DNA of 9,828 nt from Candidatus Methanomethylophilaceae archaeon (GTDB taxonomy: Archaea > Thermoplasmatota > Thermoplasmata > Methanomassiliicoccales > Methanomethylophilaceae): the NCBI GenBank assembly GCA_007116915.1, contig SKHQ01000064.1:1-9828 (forward strand), given 5' to 3'. Positions within the stretch are counted from its first letter, which is position 1. Each line of letters begins with the position of its first letter. A program made the position numbers and the translations under genes. Shown here piece after piece: positions 1 to 7,497 of the stretch. The notes under the pieces were generated by a model. That model was not told the origin of the DNA and made no database searches. It worked only from the letters and a program-made list of their open reading frames with translations.

Positions 1-3
1 ATA

Positions 4-636
4 ATGGACGATAAAGTACTGAAGACTGGGACCACTACCATCGGCATCGTTACCAAAGAGGGGGTCATACTGGCTTCCGAGAAGAGGGCCACCATGGGCT
101 ACACTATAGCCCACAAGGATGTCCAAAAGGTCTTCAAGATTGACGATAACCTCGGTCTGACCATCGCAGGTGTGGTCGGGCATGCACAGCTGATAACCCG
201 GTTCATAAAGGCCGAGGTCCAGCTCTACCGCCTTAAGAGAGGCAGTGGAATGAGTGTCAAGGCCGCATCGACACTGGTTGCAAACATCGTCCGTAACGGC
301 TTCTACGTAGGTCTGATAGTCGGCGGATGGGACAGCGAGGGAGGACATGTGTACAGCATAGACGGCGCTGGAGGAAGCATCGATGACAGTTATGTCTCCG
401 TTGGCTCCGGCTCCATCCTATCCTTGGGCGTCCTGGAGAGCAAATATCACGATGACATGACACTGGACGAGGGAATTGACCTCGCCGTAGCCTGTCTGAA
501 CTCATCGATGAGGCGTGACGCCGGCAGCGGAAACGGAATGGCCGTGGTCACAATAAACGAGAAGGGTTTCATAGAGCTTCCCGAGGACGAGTTGAAGTCC
601 CGGGCTGAGCAGCAGGGCTACAGATATCCCAACTAG
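4..636 (+). CDS. psmB: Archaeal 20S proteasome beta subunit
   Basis: This is the catalytic beta subunit of the 20S proteasome, an N-terminal threonine protease that degrades proteins inside a barrel capped by alpha rings and the PAN/Cdc48 ATPases in the cytoplasm. The 210-residue length is normal. A nine-residue propeptide ends in the processing site TG|TTT, so Thr10 becomes the catalytic Thr1. In mature numbering Glu17, Lys33, a GSGS loop (near Ser126), Asp163 and Ser166 fit the catalytic network, allowing for a three-residue shift from usual numbering. Glu17 rather than Asp is what I recall for Thermoplasma. The ATG at base 4 is chosen because it gives a propeptide of normal length, but only three upstream bases are visible, so its promoter and ribosome site cannot be judged. 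The stop codon is TAG. The next gene, aCPSF1, follows after 64 bases on the same strand. Confidence 0.97.
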   Translation: MDDKVLKTGTTTIGIVTKEGVILASEKRATMGYTIAHKDVQKVFKIDDNLGLTIAGVVGHAQLITRFIKAEVQLYRLKRGSGMSVKAASTLVANIVRNGFYVGLIVGGWDSEGGHVYSIDGAGGSIDDSYVSVGSGSILSLGVLESKYHDDMTLDEGIDLAVACLNSSMRRDAGSGNGMAVVTINEKGFIELPEDELKSRAEQQGYRYPN

Positions 637-700
637 GGATGTCATCCAGCTCTCAAACCCTCCCCTTCTTTTCTTTCATATCCGAGACCGGGTTTTTCCC
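637..700 (+). terminator. Pyrimidine tract between psmB and aCPSF1
   Basis: The 64-base gap holds a pyrimidine run at about 659-677 (CCTCCCCTTCTTTTCTTTC) just after the psmB stop. U-rich tracts are the usual archaeal termination signal and are recognised by aCPSF1, the product of the next gene. A TATA-like TTTCATATCC (674-683) is centred about 22 bases before the aCPSF1 ATG, and there is no Shine-Dalgarno sequence, so a leaderless aCPSF1 message is possible. The tract has no purine-rich BRE, so both the terminator and the promoter reading are tentative. Confidence 0.4.
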
Positions 701-2605
701 ATGAACGCAGAAAGAATTTTCGAGAGACAGCGTGAACAGGTCCGTAGGATAGTCCCTGAGGACATTAACATAACGAATATTGAGTTCGAAGGCTCAGTGG
801 TGGTCATTTACACCAAGGAGCTGGACAAGTTCGCGTCCAATAACAATGTGGTCAAGAAGCTCGCCCAGGGCCTTCGCCGAAGGGTGGCAATACGACCTGA
901 TCCCTCAATGCTTGCCGACCCGGAAGAGGTGGAGGCGAAGATACGCTCCATGACGCCGGAGGAAGCGGAGATCACTGACATTTATTTCGAGCATGACACC
1001 GGTGAGGTGACCATAGAGGCGATAGCCCCCGGCATGGTCATCGGTAAACAGGGTAACCTTCTGAATGAGATCAAGAAGGAGGTCGGCTGGGCGCCCAAGG
1101 TGGTACGCTCACCCCCGATACCGTCGAAGACGGTCTCCGATGTCCGTTCCTATCTCAGACATCATCATGATTCCCGCAAAGAGTTCCTGAAGAAGGTCGG
1201 CAGACGCATAGCGAGGCCGACATTGGACGGAGAGCAGTGGATACGCATGACCGCCCTAGGGGGATTCCGCCAGGTCGGCAGGAGCGCCAGTCTGCTGCAG
1301 ACCAGGGAGAGCCGCATACTGATAGATTGCGGCCTGGACCCTTCCAAGAGCGATATTCCCTATTTCAGCGTCCCGGAGATGCAACCTCTGGATGCGATCG
1401 ATGCGGTGGTTATCACCCATGCTCACCTGGACCACAGCGGCCTACTTCCAGTATTGTTCAAATACGGATTTGACGGCCCGGTATACTGCACTTTCCCGAC
1501 CCGTGATCTGATGTCCATGTTGCAGATCGACAACATCAAGGTCTCTTATGGCGAGGGGAAGAAGAGTGCCTACGAATCCAGCCATATAAGGGATGTGGTG
1601 TTGCACACCATACCCCTGAAGTACGGCGAGACCACAGACATAACACCCGACATCCGGTTGACATTACAGAACGCAGGACATATCCTTGGTTCATCCATAG
1701 CCCACTTCCATATCGGCGACGGTCTGTACAACGTCGGTTTCACAGGGGATACCAAGTTCGAGAGGTCATGGCTCTTCAATGCCGCCATGAACCGCTTCCC
1801 GCGTCTTGAGACCCTGGTGATAGAATCGACATATGGAGGCAACAACGACATCCAACCTTCAAGGGTGGAGGCCACTGAACGCCTGGAGGAGATCCTTAAG
1901 ACCTCTACCAGCAAAGGCGGCAAGGTCCTGATACCGGTTTTCGCGGTCGGTCGTTCCCAGGAGGTCATGCTAGTCATCGAGGAGATGATGAGGCTGGGCA
2001 AGATAGAGACCTGCCCTGTTTACCTGGATGGTATGATTTGGGAAGCGACGGCCATACACACCGCCTACCCGGAGTACCTCAACAGCCAACTGCGCACCCA
2101 GATATTCCAACACGGTGAGAATCCGTTCCTATCGGATATCTTCAAGCGTGTCGACAGTAAGGAGATGAGGGAGAACATCTGCCATTCACCGGAACCCTGC
2201 ATAGTGCTGGCAACCAGCGGTATGATGAATGGGGGGCCGGTTATGGAGTACTTCCGTGCCTGGGCTGACAATCCGCTTCACTGGCTTCTGTTCGTCGGTT
2301 ATCAAGCTGAAGGAACAGTGGGCCGCATGATACAGAGGGGCAGGAAAGAGGTGACCATCGCTGACCGCGGCGGTAGCCTCACGCTCAACGTCCGTATCAA
2401 CAACGAGACCATCGATGGCTTCTCCGGCCACTCCGACCGCCGTCAGCTGATGAACTACATCGGATCCCTGGAGAACAAGCCGGAGAGGATCATAATCGGA
2501 CACGGCGAGGATCGCAAGTGTACCGAACTGGCTTCAGCGATCTACAAGAAGTTCAAAATCGAGACGCGTGCGCCGATGAACCTCGAGACCATCCGTCTGA
2601 AGTGA
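701..2605 (+). CDS. Archaeal CPSF1 beta-CASP ribonuclease / termination factor
   Basis: This is aCPSF1 (FttA), the archaeal homologue of the eukaryotic cleavage factor CPSF73. It cuts nascent RNA after U-rich tracts and drives transcription termination. The 634 residues match the family length. Two KH-like RNA-binding regions occupy about 1-145, the second with a GxxG loop in VIGKQGNLL (113-121). The metallo-beta-lactamase core follows, with HAHLDH (His240, His242, Asp244, His245), His327 in NAGHILGS and Asp350 in FTGD. The beta-CASP insertion starts after motif A (Glu375 in VIESTYG). His577 in SGHS and His601 in GHGED complete the zinc site, so the enzyme looks fully active. The ATG at 701 puts KH1 right at the N-terminus, as expected. 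It lies directly downstream of psmB, a neighbourhood I recall from other archaea, and converges on twy1 with 3 bases between stops. Confidence 0.97.
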   Translation: MNAERIFERQREQVRRIVPEDINITNIEFEGSVVVIYTKELDKFASNNNVVKKLAQGLRRRVAIRPDPSMLADPEEVEAKIRSMTPEEAEITDIYFEHDTGEVTIEAIAPGMVIGKQGNLLNEIKKEVGWAPKVVRSPPIPSKTVSDVRSYLRHHHDSRKEFLKKVGRRIARPTLDGEQWIRMTALGGFRQVGRSASLLQTRESRILIDCGLDPSKSDIPYFSVPEMQPLDAIDAVVITHAHLDHSGLLPVLFKYGFDGPVYCTFPTRDLMSMLQIDNIKVSYGEGKKSAYESSHIRDVVLHTIPLKYGETTDITPDIRLTLQNAGHILGSSIAHFHIGDGLYNVGFTGDTKFERSWLFNAAMNRFPRLETLVIESTYGGNNDIQPSRVEATERLEEILKTSTSKGGKVLIPVFAVGRSQEVMLVIEEMMRLGKIETCPVYLDGMIWEATAIHTAYPEYLNSQLRTQIFQHGENPFLSDIFKRVDSKEMRENICHSPEPCIVLATSGMMNGGPVMEYFRAWADNPLHWLLFVGYQAEGTVGRMIQRGRKEVTIADRGGSLTLNVRINNETIDGFSGHSDRRQLMNYIGSLENKPERIIIGHGEDRKCTELASAIYKKFKIETRAPMNLETIRLK

Positions 2606-2608
2606 GAC

Positions 2609-3535
2609 TCAGTGGACGATACGGGGCTCAACCCCGGGTTTCGCCAGGAGCACCACACGGCTGTCGGCCTTCTCACGGACGATGTCCATTCCCAGACTGG
2701 AGCCTAGCTCCTCAGCGAATGACTTGACCTCCTCATGCGAAGGCATGTTGACCAATGACAGGCGTTGCCGGGAACCCCCTACGAACACGTATCCCTTGGG
2801 CTCGACCATGTCAACGCCAGACCTCTCATCCAATTTGGCATACTCATCAACGTTGCAGAAGTTCAGACCCTTGGCCAAGGTATGCCTTATGACCTTGCGG
2901 GTGTCCAAAGACGGTAGGATGTCCAAGGTCTCCATCAACCGCTCCCAACCGTCGGATATCTTAGGTCTGCACACCTGTTTATAGACAGTCTCGTTAGGAG
3001 CCGCCACGGTCACATACAGCTGCTTCGGCAGAGTATCCATCGACTCCAACACTTTGGGGTTTACCCCGTTCGTCACCAGGAATGTCGTCATTCCGCGACG
3101 ATGGCATTCTTCGAGTAGTTCTGATATGTGTGGATAAAGGACCGGTTCGCCTGCCAGCGATAGAGCGACCATGTCCGGTTGACGGGCCTCCTCGTAACGT
3201 TCGGGGCTGCAACGGGGGTCGCCGTTGAAACCGGTTATCAGTTTTTGTTGATGCCGGATCAATGCATCGAGCATCTCGGCCGGTTCAGCCCACTCCTTGA
3301 CATCAAAATCATGACCTTGGACCCTCCAACAGAAGAGGCACATGTGTTCGCACTGGTTTATCGCTGGCGATATCTGCAGGCAGCGATGACTCCGTATCCC
3401 ATAGAAATCCTGCTTGTAGCAGTTCCGACCATGTATCAGACTTTGCCTCATCCAGTGACAAAGCTTGACTGCGGAGTGGTCGGCGTGTAATCGGTACTGC
3501 TGTTTGAGCAAAAGGCGTCGGTAGTCCTCATCCAT
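2609..3535 (-). CDS. taw1: tRNA 4-demethylwyosine synthase Twy1
   Basis: This radical-SAM enzyme condenses N1-methylguanosine-37 of tRNA-Phe with pyruvate to form 4-demethylwyosine (imG-14), the second step of archaeal wyosine synthesis after Trm5. The radical-SAM cluster motif is CEHMCLFCW (Cys62, Cys66, Cys69), followed by the SAM-contact LSLAGEP (Glu130) and a VTNG strand. Three further cysteines, Cys26, Cys39 and Cys52, are placed for the second Fe-S cluster that activates pyruvate. With the ATG at 3535 all six numbers equal those I recall for the Methanocaldococcus enzyme. That ATG also has a strong ribosome site, AGGTGATT, 5-6 bases upstream. A GTG at 3544 would add three residues but overlaps that ribosome site. 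The gene starts right behind RFC-L, in the same frame after a UAG stop, so the two are probably cotranscribed. The symbol taw1 is the archaeal synonym for twy1. Confidence 0.96.
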   Translation of the reverse strand: MDEDYRRLLLKQQYRLHADHSAVKLCHWMRQSLIHGRNCYKQDFYGIRSHRCLQISPAINQCEHMCLFCWRVQGHDFDVKEWAEPAEMLDALIRHQQKLITGFNGDPRCSPERYEEARQPDMVALSLAGEPVLYPHISELLEECHRRGMTTFLVTNGVNPKVLESMDTLPKQLYVTVAAPNETVYKQVCRPKISDGWERLMETLDILPSLDTRKVIRHTLAKGLNFCNVDEYAKLDERSGVDMVEPKGYVFVGGSRQRLSLVNMPSHEEVKSFAEELGSSLGMDIVREKADSRVVLLAKPGVEPRIVH

Positions 3536-3538
3536 GAT

Positions 3539-3546
3539 AATCACCT
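3539..3546 (-). promoter_or_regulatory. Shine-Dalgarno site of twy1, spanning the RFC-L stop
   Basis: On the minus strand AGGTGATT matches the complement of the archaeal 16S 3' end and lies 5-6 bases before the ATG at 3535. It overlaps the last bases of the RFC-L UAG codon and includes the possible GTG start at 3544. It fixes the ATG as the likely twy1 start and suggests translational coupling to RFC-L. Confidence 0.75.
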
Positions 3547-4924
3547 AGAAATCGAAAAGATTCTTCTGCGGTTTCGGCATTTCTTTACTCTGAATCTTGA
3601 CAGGGGATTGGTCTTCGATCACTTTCGCAACAGTGGTGAGGGCCGCCTTGACAACATCAGAGTCCACCGAATCATCGAGCATGAAAGCCAGTTCCTCAGC
3701 GTCCAGCTCCAATGACTTGGCCAAAGAGCTCGCTAGATCGATGTCGTTACGCATCATCCATGACATGTAGGGCAGTATCTCATGCCTAGCGCGATATATG
3801 GAAGTGTGACAATGTTCTCCTATCTTGCCAGCCAGGTCGTTCTTCATCGTCCTAGCTCCCTTGCTCCTCGACATCTTCATCAGATACTGGGGGAAGCGGA
3901 AGCGATCGTTGGCCGCTGGCCTACCGTGCAAGGAATCATTCAGACCGAATGACATCAACTCCCGGGCGTAGGCCCAGAAACGATAGTATTGACGTCTCCT
4001 GACCCGACCTAGAAACATATCCGCCCGTGAAAGCTTCTCATACCCGCGCACAAGGTCGCCGGGATCGCGGTAATCATGGGGCAGATTCTCATCCAACCAC
4101 AGCATGACCATATCGGGCGTCTCATCGACGGCGATCATGGCCTGAAGGGCTTTATCGGGATCTTTGCCTCTCAGCACCGCACCCATGAGGTCGTACATGT
4201 CTGCCTCCACGTTACGATGGGAGATGTGCTCGACGTCTTCCACTCTCAGAATATCCCTGCCGGATGCCATGGACTGAAGGTCGCGGACTGCGGCTCGGAT
4301 GTCACCGTTGGCCTTCTCAGCTATGATGGTCATCGCCTTCTCCTCATACTCGATACCTTGGTCACGGGCGATGGCGGAGATCAGGGAAGCTATCTGTTGT
4401 ACCCGGGGGCGGAAGAACTTGACCTGTAGAGTCTGGCTCTTTATACTGGCACTCTTTTTGCTCAAGCTGTAGAAGTCGTTGACTATGAGTATGACCGGTT
4501 GTTTGGTGTTCTTAATCAATTCGACAATGGCGGGCACAGCACCCTTGTCCTCACGGCCGAAGAGACTGTCGGCCTCATCCAATATTATGACCTTGCGGCC
4601 ACCATCGGTTGTGGATAGGTAATTACCGGCATCGGAGAATGTGTTGTAATAGGACCCTCGCAGGGCGACCTGTCGTATTATATCGCCAGTCCTCTGGTCT
4701 GAGGAGTTCATCTCCACCACCCCCCATCCCCGCTCCTTGGCCAATGCCAGGGCGGCAGAGGTCTTTCCCACACCTGGAGGCCCCATGAGGACCAACGCCC
4801 TCTTGGAGGGCTTGGAACCGTCCCATGAATCTGCCCAGGCCCTGATGTCGGAGACCGCCTTGGGATTCCCTAGGACTTCGGCAAGATTGTCAGGCCTGTA
4901 CAGTTCGGTCCAGTCGTGGGACAT
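3545..4924 (-). CDS. rfcL: Replication factor C large subunit
   Basis: This is the large subunit of the clamp loader, an AAA+ ATPase that opens and loads the PCNA sliding clamp at primer-template junctions with the small RFC subunits. The opening WTELYRP and VLGN match RFC-L proteins. Walker A is GPPGVGKT (48-55), Walker B is IILDEAD (113-119) and sensor 1 is VNDFY (about 148-152). The sensor 2 region is NGDIRAAVRDLQ. The helical collar domain fills the C-terminal half. The protein ends in QKNLFDF (453-459), a PCNA-interacting PIP-type box that stops exactly at the UAG codon. The 459-residue length is within the euryarchaeal range. A TATA-like element lies 26 bases upstream and GGTGAG (4928-4933) could serve as ribosome site. 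No RFC small subunit is in the window. twy1 follows with no gap and in the same frame. Confidence 0.97.
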   Translation of the reverse strand: MSHDWTELYRPDNLAEVLGNPKAVSDIRAWADSWDGSKPSKRALVLMGPPGVGKTSAALALAKERGWGVVEMNSSDQRTGDIIRQVALRGSYYNTFSDAGNYLSTTDGGRKVIILDEADSLFGREDKGAVPAIVELIKNTKQPVILIVNDFYSLSKKSASIKSQTLQVKFFRPRVQQIASLISAIARDQGIEYEEKAMTIIAEKANGDIRAAVRDLQSMASGRDILRVEDVEHISHRNVEADMYDLMGAVLRGKDPDKALQAMIAVDETPDMVMLWLDENLPHDYRDPGDLVRGYEKLSRADMFLGRVRRRQYYRFWAYARELMSFGLNDSLHGRPAANDRFRFPQYLMKMSRSKGARTMKNDLAGKIGEHCHTSIYRARHEILPYMSWMMRNDIDLASSLAKSLELDAEELAFMLDDSVDSDVVKAALTTVAKVIEDQSPVKIQSKEMPKPQKNLFDF

Positions 4925-4940
4925 CCACTCACCATCGACC

Positions 4941-4964
4941 CCGGGGATAAAATTGTTTTCCCGG
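4941..4964 (-). promoter_or_regulatory. Promoter of RFC-L inside an inverted repeat
   Basis: On the minus strand GGAAAAC (4955-4961, BRE-like) is followed by AATTTTATC (4946-4954, TATA-like). The TATA centre is about 26 bases from the RFC-L ATG, which would place the RNA start almost at the start codon. Flanking CCGGG (4941-4945) and CCCGG (4960-4964) form an inverted repeat around the TATA box. The repeat could be an operator, a weak terminator hairpin for the upstream zinc-ribbon gene, or chance. Confidence 0.45.
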
Positions 4965-4978
4965 AGTAAGGCGAAAGT

Positions 4979-5461
4979 TTAACGTCCGAACATCTCACGA
5001 TCGGTTATGCGGTAGACGTCCCAGAGCTGATAAATGAACACCACCAGGCTAGCACCTAACCAGATTAACTCCGCATTAGGTATCTCTCCCGGCACGACCC
5101 AACGTTCATTAGCAAGACGCAAGGCAACGGAGGCCATCAACAACAGGAATGCTTTGGGATACTTACCCAGATAAAGATGACCTAGACCGAAGAAATTGAA
5201 GATGCCGGGTATCAATGCCAGTAACTTGGCTATCATCGATTTCTTGAACGCGGTGGCCATATCCATGCCACGCGCTGAGGCAGAACCGCAGGAGGGGCAA
5301 ACGTTGGAACCGAAGGTGAGCTCTGAACCGCAGTCGATGCAGGAATCGCTTACCTCGATGGACTGTTCCCGGTCTTTTTCCGTGAAGGTACGTCCGCAAT
5401 GCAGACAGAACTCAGACCAGTCGGGGGAGAGAGTCTGACATGCAGGGCAACGCAAAGCCAT
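4979..5461 (-). CDS. Double zinc-ribbon TM2-like membrane protein
   Basis: This is a 160-residue protein of unknown specific role. Two short zinc ribbons are seen at the N-terminus: Cys5/Cys8 with Cys19/Cys22, and Cys41/Cys44 with Cys55/Cys58. The C-terminal half looks like a TM2-type membrane domain, with a hydrophobic segment ending in GLGHLYLGKYPKAFLLL (about 78-108), a further hydrophobic stretch to about 117, and a last helix at about 130-150 that ends in QLWDVYR. The expected arrangement is zinc ribbons in the cytoplasm tethered to the membrane. I start it at the ATG at 5461 because the first ribbon begins four residues later and a TATA-like element sits 24 bases upstream. An in-frame TTG at 5506, overlapping the ABC gene stop, would add 15 residues without recognisable features. 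Such proteins are common in archaea as accessory proteins, but the sequence gives no partner. Confidence 0.85.
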   Translation of the reverse strand: MALRCPACQTLSPDWSEFCLHCGRTFTEKDREQSIEVSDSCIDCGSELTFGSNVCPSCGSASARGMDMATAFKKSMIAKLLALIPGIFNFFGLGHLYLGKYPKAFLLLMASVALRLANERWVVPGEIPNAELIWLGASLVVFIYQLWDVYRITDREMFGR

Positions 5462-5481
5462 GTTACTTAATCCGCCTCCCG

Positions 5482-5494
5482 GTATAATTCCTTT
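5482..5494 (-). promoter_or_regulatory. Promoter of the zinc-ribbon/TM2 gene
   Basis: On the minus strand AAAGG (5490-5494, BRE-like) precedes AATTATAC (5482-5489, TATA-like). Its centre is about 24 bases from the ATG at 5461, so the message could be leaderless. An imperfect hairpin, CCTTTGAG and CTCAAGG at 5490-5508 on the plus strand, overlaps the BRE and the end of the ABC gene. Confidence 0.4.
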
Positions 5495-5502
5495 GAGTGT
5501 TC

Positions 5503-6291
5503 TCAAGGTACAGAGGCGTGATAATTCTTGCCAGAGCGAAGGACGTGGACCTCAACATCAAAGAGATCGGATAGGTTCTTTTCGTCAAGTACATCCTTTT
5601 TGTTACCGTCTGAGAATATCCTACCGTCCTTCAAAAGGATGACACGTTCTATCTCAGGAATTATGTCCTCAAGGTCATGAGTGGTGATTATTATGCCCGT
5701 CCCTTTCGATGCTAGCAATGACATCATGTCCCTGAACTCCTTCCTTGCTATGATGTCGAGGCCGGTCATCGGCTCATCCAGTATCAATAGCCGAGGGTCA
5801 TTGACAAGGGCGCGCGCGATGAGCAACCTCCTCATCTCACCGGTTGACAGGGTGGAGACTGGGCGCGAGGACAGGGCATCCAGACCTAATGTTCTGATGG
5901 TCTCATCGATGCGTAGTCTATCCGCATCCTTGACCTGGTGACAGCGATATACATCATAGCTCTGGAATAGTCCGGATGCGACCAGATCCCAAGCCTTCGT
6001 ACGGGGTGCTATGTTCCCTTCGATTTCTGGGCTGACAACGCCCATCATGGATCTCAGTTCAAATAGATTCCATCTGCGACGACCGAACAACTGGCACTCA
6101 GAGGAAGTGTCGCCTGACCAGGGCCTCGCCTCTCCGCGTATGATCCTTATGAGGGATGATTTCCCGGAACCATTCGGACCAAGTAATGCCACCCTCTCAC
6201 CTTCTTCGATCTTCAGATCTATGGAGGAGAGGATATCCTTGCCTTGAATGCGGTATGTTAGATTGCGGAACAGGATGGCAGGATCCGTCAT
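5503..6291 (-). CDS. ModF/PhrA-like ABC transporter ATPase
   Basis: This is a 262-residue single ABC ATPase domain. Walker A is GPNGSGKS (38-45), the signature is LSTGE (148-152), Walker B is LLILDEP (168-174), the D-loop is TGLD and the switch histidine is His205 in TTHD. The segment LFGRRRW...LFELR...MGVVSPE (about 68-89) is typical of the ModF/PhrA group (COG1119). In this segment the usual Q-loop glutamine is replaced by serine. Group members carry names from molybdate transport and photorepair, but their roles are mostly unproven. No permease or binding-protein gene is in the window, so transport of any substrate cannot be claimed; a regulatory or export role with a distant partner is equally open. 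It lies between corA and the zinc-ribbon/TM2 gene, whose membrane domain is not an ABC permease. The ATG at 6291 has AGAGGCG as a ribosome site 3 bases upstream. Confidence 0.92.
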   Translation of the reverse strand: MTDPAILFRNLTYRIQGKDILSSIDLKIEEGERVALLGPNGSGKSSLIRIIRGEARPWSGDTSSECQLFGRRRWNLFELRSMMGVVSPEIEGNIAPRTKAWDLVASGLFQSYDVYRCHQVKDADRLRIDETIRTLGLDALSSRPVSTLSTGEMRRLLIARALVNDPRLLILDEPMTGLDIIARKEFRDMMSLLASKGTGIIITTHDLEDIIPEIERVILLKDGRIFSDGNKKDVLDEKNLSDLFDVEVHVLRSGKNYHASVP

Positions 6292-6314
6292 GAACGCCTC
6301 TAAAGAGGAAAAGG

Positions 6315-6328
6315 TAAAATAATTTCGC
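6315..6328 (-). promoter_or_regulatory. Promoter of the ABC ATPase gene
   Basis: On the minus strand GCGAAA (6323-6328) followed by TTATTTTA (6315-6322) is a good archaeal BRE plus TATA pair. Its centre is about 27 bases from the ATG at 6291. The RNA would start at or just before the start codon, so the GAGGCG ribosome site at 6295-6300 may or may not be included. Confidence 0.55.
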
Positions 6329-6335
6329 TTGGCGG

Positions 6336-7409
6336 TCAGAACCAGCCCCTTCTGCGGAACACCATCAACATTACCACGCCAATCAATGTCATGCCGGCCA
6401 GGGCGATGTAGTATCCCATCTCCATCTCCAGCTCCGGAATGTTAACGAAGTTCATTCCGTATATCCCGGCAATGAAAGTAAGCGGTATGAAGATGGTTGC
6501 AACGACGGTCAGGACCTTCATGACCTTGTTCATATTATTGGAGATTATGGCCAGACAAAGCTGGTGCATGTCATTTAGAACCTCACGCGAACCCTCCAAG
6601 GACTCGGCAACGTAAGTGGAATGTTCATAGAGGTCATTGAGGTACAGCCTCATATCCTCGGAGTTTATCAGATCGCTCTCTATGCCTTTCAGCTCCATCG
6701 CCAACTGATGCATGGGGATGGATTCTTTCCGTATTTGCGATACGGAACGCTTGAGCCTGTTTATTGGGAGTACAAGTTCGTCGGCGATGTCGTCGTCCAA
6801 GGAATCTTCCAAGGATTCGATGCGTTCCTCAAACGTCTTGCTGGTCAGAATGAATGAGTCGAGGAGGGCGTCCAAGGCTGCGTAGGCCATGTAACCGGAT
6901 CCAAACCTCCTCATCCGCCCGGTAGGCGAACGTAGCCTCCTTACCAGAGGTTCGAAGGCATCGCCCTTGGATTCCGTCATGGTGACAATCTTGTCTTCAT
7001 AGAGAAGGATGGCCACATGATCAACATGTATGTCTCCGCTCTCGTTGATAAAAGGGAGTTTTCCGATGAAGAACAGCATGCCTTCATGTTCCTCGACCTT
7101 TGGTTTGACATCGAAGTTACTGATGTCCTCAAGGACCATTGGGTCGGCATTGAGGGTTTTCCTCAACCAATCCAATGTCAGGGGGTCGTGTATACGGTTG
7201 ATGTGAATCCACTTGACCCCATCCTTGCTTAGGATCGATTGCAAATCCTCCAATCCTACATTCTTTGAGATCTCATGTAAATCGGGACCGTATCTATGGA
7301 CCGTGATCTCTGAAGTCTCCTTCTTCAACTCGGGGAGAATGTTATATGAACCGGGCGATGCACCGAGACGTGCCCGGAAATTCAAAGGAGACCTCCTCAG
7401 AACCTTCAT
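6336..7409 (-). CDS. corA: CorA-type magnesium/divalent cation channel
   Basis: CorA forms a membrane pentamer that takes up Mg2+ (also Co2+ or Ni2+). The protein has a large soluble domain with a long helical region (LDSFILTSKTFEERIESLEDSLDD and onward, given here as landmarks), then two transmembrane helices at the C-terminus. The selectivity motif YGMN ends the first helix and is followed by the loop FVNIPELE. The second helix ends in the basic tail RRRGWF, which is typical. The ATG at 7409 gives 357 residues and starts just before the conserved RARLGASPG region. An in-frame TTG at 7454 would add 15 residues and sits only about 37 bases from the TATA-like element at 7487-7494. Neither start has a good ribosome site, so the N-terminus is uncertain. 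The gene is transcribed divergently from the GyrI-like gene. Confidence 0.95.
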   Translation of the reverse strand: MKVLRRSPLNFRARLGASPGSYNILPELKKETSEITVHRYGPDLHEISKNVGLEDLQSILSKDGVKWIHINRIHDPLTLDWLRKTLNADPMVLEDISNFDVKPKVEEHEGMLFFIGKLPFINESGDIHVDHVAILLYEDKIVTMTESKGDAFEPLVRRLRSPTGRMRRFGSGYMAYAALDALLDSFILTSKTFEERIESLEDSLDDDIADELVLPINRLKRSVSQIRKESIPMHQLAMELKGIESDLINSEDMRLYLNDLYEHSTYVAESLEGSREVLNDMHQLCLAIISNNMNKVMKVLTVVATIFIPLTFIAGIYGMNFVNIPELEMEMGYYIALAGMTLIGVVMLMVFRRRGWF

Positions 7410-7486
7410 GGGCGAATATCGGAATAGACGGTACTTATCGATATCCCTGGACAATAGATGTTTCGAGTTGTCTAAGCTCCTTTACC

Positions 7487-7497
7487 TTTTAAATATT
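7487..7497. promoter_or_regulatory. Shared divergent promoter, corA and GyrI-like gene
   Basis: TTTTAAATATT is nearly symmetric and can be read as a TATA box on both strands. On the plus strand its centre is about 27 bases before the ATG at 7518, consistent with a leaderless message. On the minus strand it would start the corA RNA around 7465. A second good TATA string, TTATAAAA at 7508-7515, touches the plus-strand ATG and is too close to serve that start. Confidence 0.5.

Noticed and set aside
634..700. Readthrough of the psmB UAG stop as pyrrolysine
   Set aside because: Readthrough would add about 30 residues of low-complexity, non-conserved sequence before a TGA, and the protein already has its normal family length.
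1570..2001. Minus-strand open frame of 143 codons inside aCPSF1
   Set aside because: It is fully covered by the conserved beta-lactamase and beta-CASP region on the plus strand and resembles no protein.
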